Part shown: positions 41,710-53,819 of the stretch, in pieces | Position numbering within the stretch: the stretch's first letter is position 1 | Layout: the number at the start of each line of letters is the position of its first letter | Source: Coriaria nepalensis | Lineage: Eukaryota; Streptophyta; Magnoliopsida; Cucurbitales; Coriariaceae | Length of the DNA: 64,000 bases | Direction: 5' to 3' | Assembly (NCBI GenBank): GCA_027186245.1 | Contig: CP114492.1 | Coordinates: forward strand, 9,390,501-9,454,500 | Translations under genes and position numbers: made by a program | Notes under the pieces: model-generated | What the model saw: the letters and a program-made list of their open reading frames with translations, nothing else | Databases searched by the model: none | What the model was told of the DNA's origin: nothing

Positions 41710-42030
41710 TGTGAGATTTCTGAGAGGAGTTGATGAAGACAAGCAAAATGCCCACTTACTGCTTATAGCAGTAATGACTTGTATTTATATTAAGATAGGA
41801 AAAGATTACAAGTACATATACCTCCATACTTAATTGTTTAAACTAATAGTAAAGATAAACTACTACAAAAACAATTAAAGTTTAACTTAAACAATTGCCA
41901 TAAAAAGTATTGGACAGAGACATTACAAGCATGCGTGTACTGACATTTGACAGTTTTACTATCAAGCTTTTGCAGCCTTCTTTTGCTGGTCAAACATCTA
42001 AGGAAGTCCAAAAACTTCACATCTCTAACA
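41710..42030 (-). mobile_element. Solo LTR, 321 bp, with 5-bp target-site duplication
   Basis: Flanked by identical GTAAT at 41705-41709 and 42031-42035. On the minus strand it begins TGTTAGAGATGTGAAG and ends TCTCACA (TG...CA). About 240 bp are closely similar to the LTR at 44726-45124, including the A/T-rich promoter-like segment TATAAATACAAGTCA. It differs at the 3' end of the LTR, where this copy is shorter. No internal retrotransposon sequence is found nearby. Confidence 0.8.
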
Positions 42031-42035
42031 GTAAT

Positions 42036-43079
42036 GAAAGAGAAAGTGATCTAATTTACCCACTAATCAATTTTTTATCTCACCCTAAAAATTCCAACAT
42101 GCAACCAAACAAGCTCTGGAACTATAACAAGTACATCAGAAGATCAACATTGCATGCATCCTTTAACCTTTGACCCACAGAAAGATGTTGATGATTTGGT
42201 GGAAGTCACAACTTCTCTACTTTTCCAGGCCAAATGATTGAACGAATAAATGAAGAAGGGAAATATTAGGCATGCAAAAATGCAATCCATGCATGCACGT
42301 GATGAACGCTTTATCATCACTGACACACACTATCTTCAAATCAGATGCACTACCATTATATTTCTTGGCCCAAGTTTCAAACTCCCACGAACTTTGATCT
42401 CTTGCATCAAAATCTGTAATCTTTAATTTTTCAAAATTAGGCCCATAATCATAACCTGATAAGAACATGTATCTGTTTATTTAACTAATTAATTAATTAG
42501 GCAGCCACGTAAGCATAACACACAAGTACGACACATAATTGGACGGTTCTAGTACTAAGCTTAGTTCGAGAGCTCCCGAGTAGCTCTAGATGGTATAATC
42601 TTTGGTAGTTATATGTAATAATATGGTATATAGCTATCAAAATAGCCAAACAAAAAGCACATTATCTAAATGTATATATATAAAAACATTAATCTTCCAT
42701 GCACTTATTCTCGGATCTCGAGCATATACTCATGTCAGCCATTAGGCTCGTAAGGATAACATTTAACACGTCAGAGAAGTGAAAAACAGTGGGCGTGTAA
42801 CTTAGCTATCATTTGTTTATTTCATTTTTTTAGCATATGGGGTGGGACCCTTCTATAACCAAGTTGGACCAATCAATGATATGACATTGAAAAACTACCT
42901 ACCCCTCTGCAAATATCTTGCAGATACTACATCTATATATCCATCTATGTGTATGTATATATATATATATATATATATGGACACAGACCCAAGAAATTGA
43001 AGCATTGAGCAAGAAACATAAAGTCATAGCAGAAACTTCACTCCCCTTTTTTGTGTTAAGTGAAATCTAACTGATAGAA
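42036..43079. other. Spacer before the last SAUR
   Basis: AT-rich, with (AT)n at about 42955-42978. No supported gene. The final 100 bp form the leader of the SAUR at 43080; TATATATCCATCTATG near 42934 may hold its TATA box. Confidence 0.5.
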
Positions 43080-43406
43080 ATGGGAATTCGTTTGCCGGAG
43101 ATGGTTTGTCATGCAAAGCACATACTTCAACGCAGGTCTCTTTCATCAAAGCGCCATTTGGCACCCTCAGATCATCCTCATCATCATAATGAAGTTCCGA
43201 AAGGGCATTTTGCGATTTATGTAGGTGGGGAAGAAGATGATAAGAAGAAGCGGTTCGTGGTTCCGATATCGTACTTGAAGCATCCTCTATTTCAAGACTT
43301 GTTGAGCAAGTCTGCTGAAGAGTTTGGTTTTGATCATCAGATGGGAGGCATCACACTTCCCTGTGATGAGCAGGATTTTATTCACCTCACTTCACATTTG
43401 AAGTAG
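43080..43406 (+). CDS. SAUR family protein with His-rich insert
   Basis: Intact intronless SAUR of 108 residues starting [21 protein letters not shown] His/Pro-rich linker (SDHPHHHNE) precedes the core: [55 protein letters not shown]. It ends FIHLTSHLK. The extra acidic/basic residues in the strand loop ([10 protein letters not shown]) make it longer than its neighbours. It is the most distal SAUR of the cluster, followed by the resistance-gene relic. Confidence 0.95.
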   Translation: MGIRLPEMVCHAKHILQRRSLSSKRHLAPSDHPHHHNEVPKGHFAIYVGGEEDDKKKRFVVPISYLKHPLFQDLLSKSAEEFGFDHQMGGITLPCDEQDFIHLTSHLK

Positions 43407-44589
43407 CTATATGATAATAAAAGTATTTTTATTACTCGATAATTTCCACAAGCACTTTACTATGATTGCGGACTTCTTTGCTCTAATCAATAAGCCCGAG
43501 ATTCTTCAAGAAGTATTGACATTTAATGTATAGATTTTGGCCATGATCTGGGTTCATGAGATTTTTTTTTTGTAGAACTATGTTTCCTCTGTATAGATGG
43601 TTTCTCAGGAATCAATATTAACTTCATCTTTGTCCTTTTAATTTATAGTTATGTTTCAAGTTTGAAGTAGTTACAGTGATTGAAACTTGTTACCGTTGAT
43701 GTTTGATTGGGACAATGTCTTGTCATGAATGCAGCACATAGAAGCTGGAGACTAATTAAAACGAGCAAAGCCATGTGAAGTGTGGGGTCCTTTCAAATTT
43801 GGATAGCAATGGGTTTGAGGTGTGACCCACTTGGGCCCACTTGGAATCTTCCTCCTATGCTTCTGTTCCTTTCAGCACCAGAAGGCTGAAAGTACAACTC
43901 AATGCTGAGTGAAGAGGAGGATGACTTTCTTTGAAATATATATATAGATATATTGATTGGATTGCATCATTGCATCTCTCATGAAAGATAAACTTAGCTT
44001 TCAATATGATTAAAGAATGAAGTTGCTTCTCAAATTCTATATAACAATTCCAAATCCATTTTCTCAAGGTTATTGTATGGAATTTACAGTGATACTCAGT
44101 TAACGGGCCAGAAGCGTGATACAAAGTTTCTTGAGAGCCAAGCATGTACGGCCAAATAATATCCCAATTCAACAGCATTGCAGTCCAACCCCACTCATTC
44201 CAAAGTCGAGACTTGCAGTTTGAATTTTGCATTGTCGCCGCCACGTATAAGCTGATTCCTTCAATTAAACTGGAAACTGGAATGAGCTGAACTCTCCTGC
44301 CTTTCCAAGGCTGAAACCTTCTTTCATCCCCAGTTTTCTAGCAGTAGTCCTATAATATGCATATATACATATACATACATATATACAACTGCACTTTGTC
44401 ATGAAATCATGGGCCGTTGGCTGGTTTGGCGACAAATACTCCTAGATTTTCATGTTGCATCTGCTGAATAAATTTTGTATGAGCTTGTTTTGCATCAGAA
44501 GTCCGGACAGAAAAAGAAAATCATCTTCATAACAAAATCACCAATGAAATAATCAGAAGTTGTTGATAATTCATAACGGAAAAACAGAA
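43407..44589. other. Spacer with SAUR 3' flank
   Basis: The 3' flank of the SAUR at 43080, AT-rich DNA, and a 129-codon minus-strand open frame at 43855-44244 that lacks a proper ATG start and resembles no family I know. (ATAC)n-like repeats lie near 44355-44385. Confidence 0.5.
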
Positions 44590-47215
44590 CATCTACCTTA
44601 AAGATACGAGCAGGCACGTGTTGGACCTTATAGAAGTCCTGACCTCCAACCACAAGCTTCTCCATGAATTCCTTAAGCATTTCAGTGATCTCCAATTCGA
44701 CGACTGTAGAGACAAACCTCAATCCTATTGGAAAACTGAGATCAAGTCAAAGATAAGTCAATTTATATCTCACTTACTTGATCTATACTCTCTCCCTCAG
44801 AGAGGGTGAAGCAAGAACACACATTAGTTTCTATAAATTGCTTGCTTGCACACCTTAAATGGTAGCAGCTTGACTTGTATTTATACTAAGATAAGAAATG
44901 ATTACAAGTACATAAAGCTCCATACTTAGTTGCTTAAACTAATAGGAAAGATAATCTACTACAAGGAATAATTAAAGTTTAACCAAAAGAGTTGCCATAA
45001 AAGGCATTGGACAGAGGCTTTACAAGCATGCCCACTGACATTTGACATTTTTATCATCAAGCTTTTGCAACCTTGCTTTTGCTGGTCAAACATCTAGGAA
45101 GTCCAAGAACTTCACACTCTAACAAATCCATCCGGAACCGCTTTAGATTTCTGCAGGCCGCAATCTTCAATTTCCGTAGAGAAGGCATAACTCCTTCCTC
45201 TACTCTCCACTCATTCAGATTGCTCGAGTCCCATGATTGAATGGACTGAAGTTCAGGAAAGCTTACCCTACCACAAACTATTTCATTTCCAAAGAATGTA
45301 TTTTCATACAAGTAAAGAAGCATCAAACTAGGTAGCTTCCCAAGATTGACATTGAATTGTGATCAAGCTGAGATTCCATTAAAACTAACTCGGTAAGATT
45401 CTGAAGAACAAGTTGAAGCTCTTCTGGTAAACTACACATCTCTAACAGACTCAATTCTTGAAGGCGAGGACACCATAATGCCACCTGTCCTATATCAAGC
45501 CTAGTCTCACACTTTCTAAAATCGATCGATAAGGAATCCAGGTTTTTAAATGAAACAGTAGATGGATCGAAAGTCTTCTTGAACTCTTCAAATCAGACAA
45601 GTTCCTCTGATGCCAAGATTAATTTTCTAAGACTAGTCTATGCGAGAAGATCTCGTGGAGTATAAGATCCAGGAAAGTTCACTAATGTCTGTAAATTAGT
45701 CAAATTAACTAAATGTAATATCTGGGTTTCAGAACGACAATTTATGGGAAGATAAAGGTGTCTAAGCTGCTTCATTTTCCAAATAACGTTTGGTATTTTG
45801 GTTTCTCCACCCTTACTAATGCAGTCTAGTTTCAAAGTAAATAAGCCACTGAACTTACCTATAGATGAAGGGATGTTGATTAATCTATAAGCTAAGATAT
45901 TAAAGAATCTCAAGTGAACTAGCTGACCCATTTCTTTGGGTAGTCTGCATATTTCCCATGGATTTTCCAAATCCAAGAGTCGAAGCAGCATGAAGTTTCT
46001 AACTACTCATTTGATCAACGAAGGCATCACTAGATCAATCCCATCACCTGAAAAGCCCACAACGGTTCTTAGGTAGCAGAATCCTTGATTTTCCAAAGGT
46101 GCATCACTAAGTGAGTAGTCATTTAAAGAAATCCCAAGTCTCCTAGTTTTACCTCCATTCGAATTTCTTTCCGGGACATAATTTGTTAGAACTCGATTGC
46201 TTGTTTTTGCCGCGATGCTATAAAAGCTTGAAAAAGTTTTCCTTTTTGGCCATTGACAAGCAGACATCTCTCATAAGATCATGAATACTACAAGTTTTAA
46301 TCCGTCCAGTTGAGCTCCGTTTCTGTACCTGAATCATCCATCTTTCTGCTAATTCATTTAACCTACGCTCTGTGATTTCCTCCATTGTTTCCTCACCATC
46401 ATTTCCATCATTCAGTACAATACCTTCTGCCACCCACATGTTTGTGAGTTTTTCTATAGGGATGTGGAAATCCTTTGGGAAAATGCCAGAGCACAGGAAA
46501 CATGGTTTCCAGTTGTATGGAAAATCATCATAACTAAATGCTAATACCTCTAGCACTTGGTTTGGTTCTTCCTGTTCATGCTCATGTTCATGTCCTTTGC
46601 CTCTCTTCAGCAGTGACTTGTAATTTTCATACACCTTGTCCCGTTCATTCAGACTGATCTTTGTTGCCAGAATACCTGCAATCACAGCAATGGCCAATGG
46701 CAAGCCTGCACAAAAGCTTCACCGTTTTTTGACCTAGCTCTTCCATTTTTGTGTCAAATACCCTGCAAAATTATAAATTAAATGCATATTATTTAGTAAA
46801 ATAAGAGGGGAAATTAGCTTGATGATATTTCCTGTGTTTCCTCTTCCAAAAACTGCAATCTACTGAATCAAGGTCCAACCTTCTTCAACCTCAAGACACC
46901 TGGGTTCATGCAAGAAGCCATTAGAGTCAACGTGCTTGACCATTTTGAAATTACGTGTCGTCAGCAGAATTCTGCTTTTTCCGTTCTTGTTGATCGGGAA
47001 ACCAGCACGGAGGTTCTCCCGAGTCTGAATGCTCCATATATCATCGAGCACAACGAAGCATCTCTTTTCTTCCTGTAATTGATAGGGCTTCTTCGCGAGC
47101 TCGTCCTCCTTCATTCTCGAGATCTTGTCTCTCTGATGGACATCTGGAGAGATCCGTTTGATCAGAATCTCTCTGATGCCGCTGAGTGATCAAGTTTGAT
47201 GATAGCCTTAGTTTA
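44590..47215 (-). pseudogene. CC-NBS-LRR disease-resistance gene relic (RPP13/RPP8-like)
   Basis: Minus-strand fragments in proper order. NB-ARC part: KRCFVVLDDIWS kinase-2 motif near 47050, then SRILLTTRN and NGFLHEPRCLEVEEGW, followed by a stop. Next come LPLAIAVIAGI near 46690 and CFLCSGIFPKDFHIP, TNMWVAEG, SIHDLMRD. Then LRR segments at 45990-45640 and 45320-45130 (PSLRKLKIAACRNLKR). Last is the C-terminal KLVVGGQDFYKVQHVP at about 44670-44620. The N-terminal coiled coil and P-loop are absent, and at least four frame breaks are visible (near 46860, 46700, 46225 and 45600). A solo LTR splits the last LRR. Clearly non-functional as a full NLR. Confidence 0.88.
44726..45124 (-). mobile_element. 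Solo LTR (399 bp) inserted in the NLR relic
   Basis: Flanked by identical AATCC at 44721-44725 and 45125-45129. Removing the element and one copy joins the two halves of the NLR exon exactly at GGATTGAGG (minus strand). It starts TGTTAGAGTGTGAAG on the minus strand and ends CCAATA, where CCAACA would be expected, so one C-to-T change. Promoter-like TATAAATA is at 44878-44885 (complement). It shares about 240 bp with the LTR at 41710-42030. It is inserted in the same orientation as the NLR. Confidence 0.82.
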
Positions 47216-47439
47216 GACGTTTTAGGGCCCCAGCCATTGAACTGTTTGATATGAATTAAGACATCGTTCGGTGATGGTCTCAGTTCATACATACGAGTTT
47301 TAAGCTATTGGTGATGGGCACAACCGCGTATTTCATTTACGTAGAGGCCTGAGGCAACTCACCAATGATATCAATTCTCCATTGGGCAAATGGCCACTGA
47401 CTCATAATCGGGGTTAGAGGGAATGATGGCTTTCATGAA

Positions 47440-48890
47440 AATTTAGCGTGCAATTAACACTTGTGGCACTTCCGGCTGAAGGTGTCATCATCTTGCGTCA
47501 GTGTTGGCCACCAATAACCTTGTAGCAAAGCCCTCATCACTAAAATTCTTCCTCCTCCATGATTGCTGCAGACTCCCAAATGCAACTCCAACATCAGGTA
47601 GTCTACTTCGGCCTCATCCACACATCTAAGGAGAGGCATCAAGTATCCCTGTTTGTACATCACGTCGCTGATCATTATTCATGTCCCAACCAATGACTCT
47701 TTTGGCTTCTCATCTGTCTTCTGGTAGCACCCCTCTCAACCAGTAGCTCGGATCAGAGCCATTCAACTCAATTTAGCTTCTTCCACATTTAACACACCGG
47801 GCCCTCTAATGATTGGTTCTCTTAGGAAACTTATTAAAACTGACTTATGGTGCCCATAACCATAATCAAGTTGAGCCAGAGCATCAACCTCTGTGTTCAT
47901 CTCCCTCGAGGTCTACCATATATCAGCCTCTTCAAACTTCCTTAGGATGGTCTACACCCTTTTGAGGTAAGCCAACATCGATTATGATTTCATGATCTAC
48001 GGGTCCTTTATCCCTTGTCACTTAAATTATTCTTACTCTCAGAAGCCTCACCATCCTTAGTCCGGTAAGTAGTGCTTCATACTCAGCTTCATTATTCGTC
48101 ACCACAAAACTAAACTTAATGGCTTGGTAATATTTTTCTACTTCTAGGCTCACCATAATTACTCTTGCCCCACTGCCCTCTTTATTCACTGCTCCATTTA
48201 CATACAGTGTCCAGAAAGGCATCATTAAGCTAGAAGAAACTGTAGCTAACGAATTATCTTTGACTTCAACCTCTCTTTCTCTTTTTGGTTTAGCTAGTGT
48301 GAATTCGTTCACAAAAATCAGGAAAGACCTGAGCCTTGATTGATGTTTAGGGTCAGAAGCTGATGTCAAACTCATCTAGCTCCATTAATCACTTCAACAA
48401 TCTCTCTGGGGTATCTGGATTATGAAGAATCTTCCTCAGAGGCATGTTGGTCTGAACTTCTACTTGATGAGCTTGGAAGTAAGGTCGGAGATTACGGGTT
48501 GCTACTACTAAGGTGAAGGCATTTTGGTATGCCTATGGGTGATGTATCTATGGTCCATTCAACACTTTGCATGTAAAGTATATAGGAATCTGATTCCCAT
48601 TCTCCTCTTTCCAAAGGACTGCGCTGACTAGTACATTTGGAATTGCCAAGCATATGATCGGGACACTACCTGGGATTGATTTGACCAATCGAGGGATGCT
48701 AACTATGTACTTTTTCAGCTCTTCAAACACTTTTTTGTAGTCTTCATTCCATCCTTTGCTTTCCGTCCCTTTCAAAGCTCTAAAGAAAGGCAAACATGGA
48801 CCAGCTGACCTACTCAAGATCCTACTCAATGTTGCCACTTTTCCTGTCAACCCCTGAAGTCCCTTCTTTTTCTTCGGGGTCATGAGTTTA
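47440..48890 (-). mobile_element. Degenerate Ty3/gypsy retrotransposon pol relic
   Basis: Three segments on the minus strand are in pol order. The end of the reverse transcriptase with the connection domain is at about 48883-48548 (GLTGKVATLSRILSRS, LPFFRALKG). RNase H is at about 48375-48022 (WTLYVNGAVNKEGSGA, TNNEAEYEALLTGLRM). The integrase H2C2 zinc-binding region is at about 47675-47454 (HLGVCSNHGGGR, GYWWPTL). Stops and frame breaks separate them. Neither LTRs nor gag were recognised, so the element is an old fragment. It directly abuts the truncated N-terminal side of the NLR relic. Confidence 0.85.
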
Positions 48891-49578
48891 TGACCTACTC
48901 AAAATCATGAATTACTACGGTATTTTATCGGACCCCAATCCAACTTGGCCCACTAACACAGCCCCCTTTATGGCTCACATAGTCTACCTTCACGGTGGCT
49001 ATCATGCTGCTTGAGGAGGTAAAAAATATATATATTCTAACTAGTAACGGTTAATGTTTCATATCCAGTGTGCTGAACTATATGCTCCATGTGTGCTCTT
49101 TTCTCACCACATAAAAGCAGCTATGGCTCTTTTCTTTTTTGCACGCCATCATATTATATATGTGGTTGAAATAGATAAATTACTATTTTTATTTTTTATG
49201 GGCATGAAATTGGAACTAGGAAGTTAAGAATCTTTCAGTGCAATCTCTATATCAGTCCTTTAGATACAAACATTATCGGATCAGACAACAAGAAAACTTT
49301 CAAAAAAAAAAAAAAAGACATGTTTAACAGCTTAGCCTCCTGCTGAGCCCCCCTAGAATTACAATTAGAATTACATTTTCCCCCTTATAATATTCGTCTA
49401 CTAATATCCAGCTGATGTTTCCAATAAGGCAGTAGTAATCCTTGTTTGCTCCGAGCATACTACACACTTATCCTCAGCAGCTAAATCGGTTTCTCAGCAG
49501 TATTATTTTTACAACATATATATATATCTTTTTTTTTTGTTGATAAGGTCAATGAATTAGACCACTGTTTGTAGCTTC
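48891..49578. other. Spacer before the COBRA-like gene
   Basis: AT-rich, with an A-run near 49302-49316 and a T run near 49529. TATATATATAT near 49519 may be part of the COBRA-like promoter. No gene is seen. Confidence 0.5.
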
Positions 49579-51379
49579 ATGTCTGAAAGAATGAGTCAAA
49601 CTTCTTCCCCTGTCCGGTCTTCTTTTTTGCGACTTTCACTGCTGCTAGCTGCTATGTGCAGTTTATCAGGTAATCAATATTTCACGTACTTTTTTTTCTG
49701 GTTTATCAGATAATCATACTTGCTTGACAACCTAAGAATTTTGACTTCTATGTTGTTCTGCAGATTGTTATGATCCTTTGGATCCAAATGGAAACATTAC
49801 AGTTACTTTTGACATTCATGCATGGATAACTGATGGCTATGTGGTAATCAAGTTGTGAGAACACAAACACTTCCAAACTATTATGAAATAGAGCTTCTGG
49901 TAATCAAATGATCATCATTTTGGCAGGCGAGGGTGACGATTCAGAACTACTATCAGTACCGCCACATAGACAAGCCGGGGTGGAAGCTTAGGTGGACATG
50001 GGCAAAGGACGAAGTGATCTGGTCGATGATTGGTGCATTTGCTTCTCAAAGAGGAAATTGCTCGGCCTTCAAAACCAATATACCGCACTCTTGTGTGAAA
50101 GATCCTGTCATTCTCGACCTCATATCAGACGCACCGACGGTAAACCGGACAGATGGTTGCTGCCGTGGCAGCCTTCTTTCCGCACGGGCTATTGACCCTG
50201 CTACATCATTCTCTTCCTTTGAGATCACAGTTGGCAACTTGAATGATGGAAATATTTCCGAGCAAGCGCCTTCAAATCTTACCTTATCGGCACCGGGCCT
50301 CGGTTATACTTGCAGCCCACTTTCCGATACCGATCCTACTGTTTCCTCAGATTTTGGTGGGAGAAGACAAGTTCAGGTTTTCAGTAAGTCCAATTTTCAC
50401 CATAAAAAAGTCTTGGACAATTTTACAAGCGACCCCTTTTAGTTTTATTTACCCCTAAATTGGATTTATTATCTGTTAATTATGTGCAGGGACATGGAAA
50501 TCAACATGCACTTACTCCCCATTTGTGGCAAATAAAACACCAATGTGTTGTGTTTCTCTCTCATCATTTTATAGTCCTATGATCACATCTTGTCCTAGTT
50601 GTAGCTGTGGATGCAGAGGAGATAACACAAGCAATTCATGTATAAGGTATATACACATATACATATATGATCAGAGTAGTGTGGTTTTAGGAAGTTAATT
50701 TGTTATTTTCTATTGCCAGAGAAGCTTATAATCCAATATCTAAATCCGATGTTGGGGAAGACATCGAGATCGTGCAATGCACGGATCATATGTGTCCGGT
50801 TAGAGTTCACTGGCATATCAAGAACAACTATATGAATCATTGGAGGGTAAAGCTCACCGTCTCAAACTACAACTTCCATACAAACTACTCAGACTGGAAT
50901 GTTCTGGTCCAACACCCTGGATTCGGGCAGAAAACAACGACATATAGTTTCAATAGCACAGTTCTTCCGGCTAATGGATTTGCAGGTATATTGACTAAAT
51001 CCAGTCAGTAAACTTTTGAAACAACTGATAACTTATTATTAATTTCTTATCGTGGGATTACATTTTTCTTGTAGATGATATGGTTGCTTTGTTTTGGGGG
51101 ATAGAGAATTATAACAAGGAGCTTATACATTATGATGAGCTTGGTCCAGGATCGGTTACGACGGAGATTGTCATAAACAAAGACTCCGATTTGTTCACGT
51201 TTAGCAATGGATGGGCTTTTCCTAGGAGACTGTATTTCAACGGCGAGTATTGCGAGATGTCCTTGCCAGAGAAATTCCCGATGTTACCGAATTATAGTTC
51301 CGGCTATAAACCGCCTTCCCGCTTTATGATCTTCCTCTTAATCTGTCTGATTTCTGGGACTTTATTCACTTGGTTTTGA
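49579..51379 (+). CDS. COBRA-like GPI-anchored protein
   Basis: Extracellular, plasma-membrane-anchored family that helps cellulose deposition and oriented cell expansion. Six exons (49579-49669, 49764-49843, 49927-50383, 50490-50646, 50720-50985, 51075-51379) join in frame to 451 residues, close to COBRA (about 456). A hydrophobic signal peptide (LRLSLLLAAMCSLS) precedes CYDPLDPNGNITVTFD, the usual mature start. The central cysteine-rich CCVS region is present (PMCCVSLSSF, SCPSCSCGC), followed by YNFHTNYSDWN. The C-terminus is hydrophobic (FMIFLLICLISGTLFTWF), fitting a GPI-attachment signal. Two in-frame ATGs (49579 and 49591) are possible starts. I do not recall a COBRA-like gene at this place in Arabidopsis. 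Confidence 0.92.
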
Positions 51380-51812
51380 GCTTTGATTTACATGTCTTTT
51401 CTTCTTCTTCTTCTTCTTCTTCGATCTGTTTAATTGTTTGAAAACACCCAACTGACATTACATGACCTTTTGAACATTAGATTTGTTTGTACTACAACGT
51501 GTAAGTTCGATCTTCATTTCCGTCCAAATCTTATCTATAAACCAATAATTTAATAAATTTTTTAAATAATGGTTCAATTGTCTCCCATCAAATCAAGAGG
51601 TAGTCTTTCGTAATCACTATCCACGCGTCTGGTTCTTACGGCATAGATCAGATCATTTTCGCTACGTTTTAGTGTATATGATTAGAACCGAAGTCTGACT
51701 TTTCCAATTAGCCACCAAAAAAAAGGCGCTGTCTTGTAGGAGCCGTAACTGGTTGCCGCCGCAGAGCCCTTTCTTCTTCGCACTATCTACAGTTGGCCCT
51801 GCATTCTCTCCG
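51380..51812. other. Spacer between COBRA-like and nucleosidase genes
   Basis: A (CTT)n tract at 51402-51422 lies in the probable COBRA-like 3' UTR. The region 51590-51812 is the promoter and leader of the nucleosidase gene; no clear TATA box. Confidence 0.5.
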
Positions 51813-53819
51813 ATGGATATGGCTCCTCACGATGACAACCCGGCCGTTTTGGAGGAAGACGTCGTTGTAGAAGCTGAGAAGCGCCCGATTTCCTCCATCC
51901 TCATCGTCATTGGTACCACTCATACCTTCTCCTCGTAATCTGCTTCATTTTTTCAATCTGTTCTTGTTTGCCTTTTTCTTCTGATTTTGATTGTTTCTGA
52001 TTTGGAAAATTAAAGCTATGCAAACCGAAGCGATTCCTGTTGTGAACAAGTTCCAGCTCACCGAAGACCCTAACTCCGTGTGAGTTCTTCCCCCTTCCTT
52101 TTTCAAGATCCTTTTATCTCGTTTATTCGAGCTCTGTGATTTGAGTTTTGAGATCAATGAAAGTTCGATCTTGATTTTCAAAATGATTCGATCGAAGAGC
52201 TTTTTCTTTTTCTATGCTGCTTTCATTTTTTGATCGACCTGGAAACTGCAAATTGTGATTTTTTTTTTTCATCATTCATTTAGATTACAATGAGCATATA
52301 CAGCTGATATATTTTTGCTTTATATAAAATAGTTATCTAATTGTGTCATGTGATAACCTATTTTCTCTTTATGTTTATATGTGAACATATATTTTGGGGA
52401 AGTGGAGTTCATTGCTGTACTTCTTGCTTAGTTGTATAGATCTTTGATCTGTCATTACAATAATGTGCAGGTTTCCAAAAGGAACCCCTTGGGTCCGATA
52501 TCAAGGAACCTACAAAGATCTTCATATCAATTTAGTTTGGCCGGGAAAAGATTTGACCTTGGGTAAGGTTGTGGTTTCTAAGTTATAAGATTTTCATGTG
52601 GAGAAGTCATTGATTTCCCGTTTAGCCTATTTCAGCTCCATGTTGTCCCATGGCAAAATCCCTTTATGAAACACATTATTTCTCAAACTACTACCTTGCA
52701 GGAGTTGATAATGTGGGCACTATATCAGCTACCCTTGTAACATATGCTTCTATCCAAGCGTTTCAACCCGACCTGATCATAAACGCAGGGACTGCTGGTG
52801 GCTTCAAGGTATCCTTCTTGCTTGAAAAGCCATTGTGATTGCTAGTTTCTTTGACTGATTACTAGTCGGCCCCCTATCTTCTCTATAACCCCCCCCCCCC
52901 CCCCCCTCTCTTTTCTCTCTTTTCTCTTATGTTCTATTGGCCATTATTAATTTCGGAAGTTTTCAGGCCAAAGGTGCTGGCATTGGAGATGTGTATGTTG
53001 TGTCTGATAGTGCTTTCCATGATAGAAGAATACCTATACCTGTAAGTGTTCTTGAATATGGTTTTGTTGTGTAATCATAATATTTTTAGAAATCTTAATT
53101 GTTTTATAATAATTTGCCTTCTTCATTCATTTCCACAGGTTTTTGATTTGTATGGGGTTGGTTTACGGCAAGCACTGTCTACTCCTAATCTTCTCAAGGA
53201 ACTGAACCTAAAGGTACTTTGCAACCTAAGGCTCAGATATTGTTATTAAACTGCAAAAAATCGATTTATTAATTGAACTCAGTTGATTATACAGTATATG
53301 CTTCATCCTTATCCATTGCACAGCAAAAATAAATTCTGTTAATCTGATGATTTTTTGGTGAAAAATGTTTTTTTTTTACTGCAATTCATCGTTAGATTTT
53401 CTACAGCTTTACTGAGTTCTCACATTATTGACTGCAATGTTTCAGGTCGGCAAGTTGTCAACTGGCAACTCCCTTGATATGTCCTCACATGATGAAGGAT
53501 CAATTATAGCAAATGATGCAACAGTCAAAGACATGGAGGTAACTATACTCAATTACACCATTGTACAATGATCTGACTAGAAATTTAGCATCTCGTTTCA
53601 TCTAAAACTTTGCATTTTCAGGGAGCAGCTGTGGCCTATGTGGCCGATCTTTTTAAAGTTCCAGTGATATTCATAAAAGCCGTGACAGATATAGTAGACG
53701 GTGAAAAACCCACTGCCAAGGAATTCTTACATAATCTGGCTACAGTGACTGCTGCTCTGGATCAAGCCGTCACCCAAGTTATTGATTTCATCAACGGAAA
53801 GTCCATTTCCGAACTTTGA
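51813..53819 (+). CDS. MTN: 5'-Methylthioadenosine nucleosidase
   Basis: Hydrolyses methylthioadenosine to adenine and methylthioribose in the Yang (methionine salvage) cycle, which supports ethylene, polyamine and nicotianamine synthesis. Eight exons: 51813-51912, 52016-52079, 52471-52562, 52702-52808, 52967-53041, 53139-53213, 53446-53538, 53622-53819. They give 267 residues, as in Arabidopsis MTN1. Visible motifs are RPISSILIVIAMQTEAIPVV, INAGTAGGFKAKGAGIGDV, DLYGVGLRQALSTPNLLKEL, the catalytic/ribose region KDMEGAAVAYVADL, and TDIVDGEKP with the proton-donor Asp. MDMAPH and MAPH (51819) are both possible starts. A C18 homopolymer lies in intron 4. MTN1/MTN2 sit in the two matching Arabidopsis segments. 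Confidence 0.95.
52889..52906. repeat. C18 homopolymer in an intron
   Basis: Eighteen C followed by a CT-rich stretch within intron 4 of the nucleosidase gene. The C count may be an assembly estimate; it does not touch splice sites. Confidence 0.85.

Noticed and set aside
41710..42030. First read as a second NLR C-terminus because it resembles 44.9-45.1 kb
   Set aside because: The shared sequence is an LTR: both copies have TG...CA-type ends and separate target-site duplications. The NLR-like protein end at 45057 is LTR sequence.
43855..44244. 129-codon minus-strand open frame next to the last SAUR
   Set aside because: It begins at GTG, not ATG. Its composition is odd and it resembles no family, and it spans a low-complexity TATATAGATA stretch. 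Probably chance.
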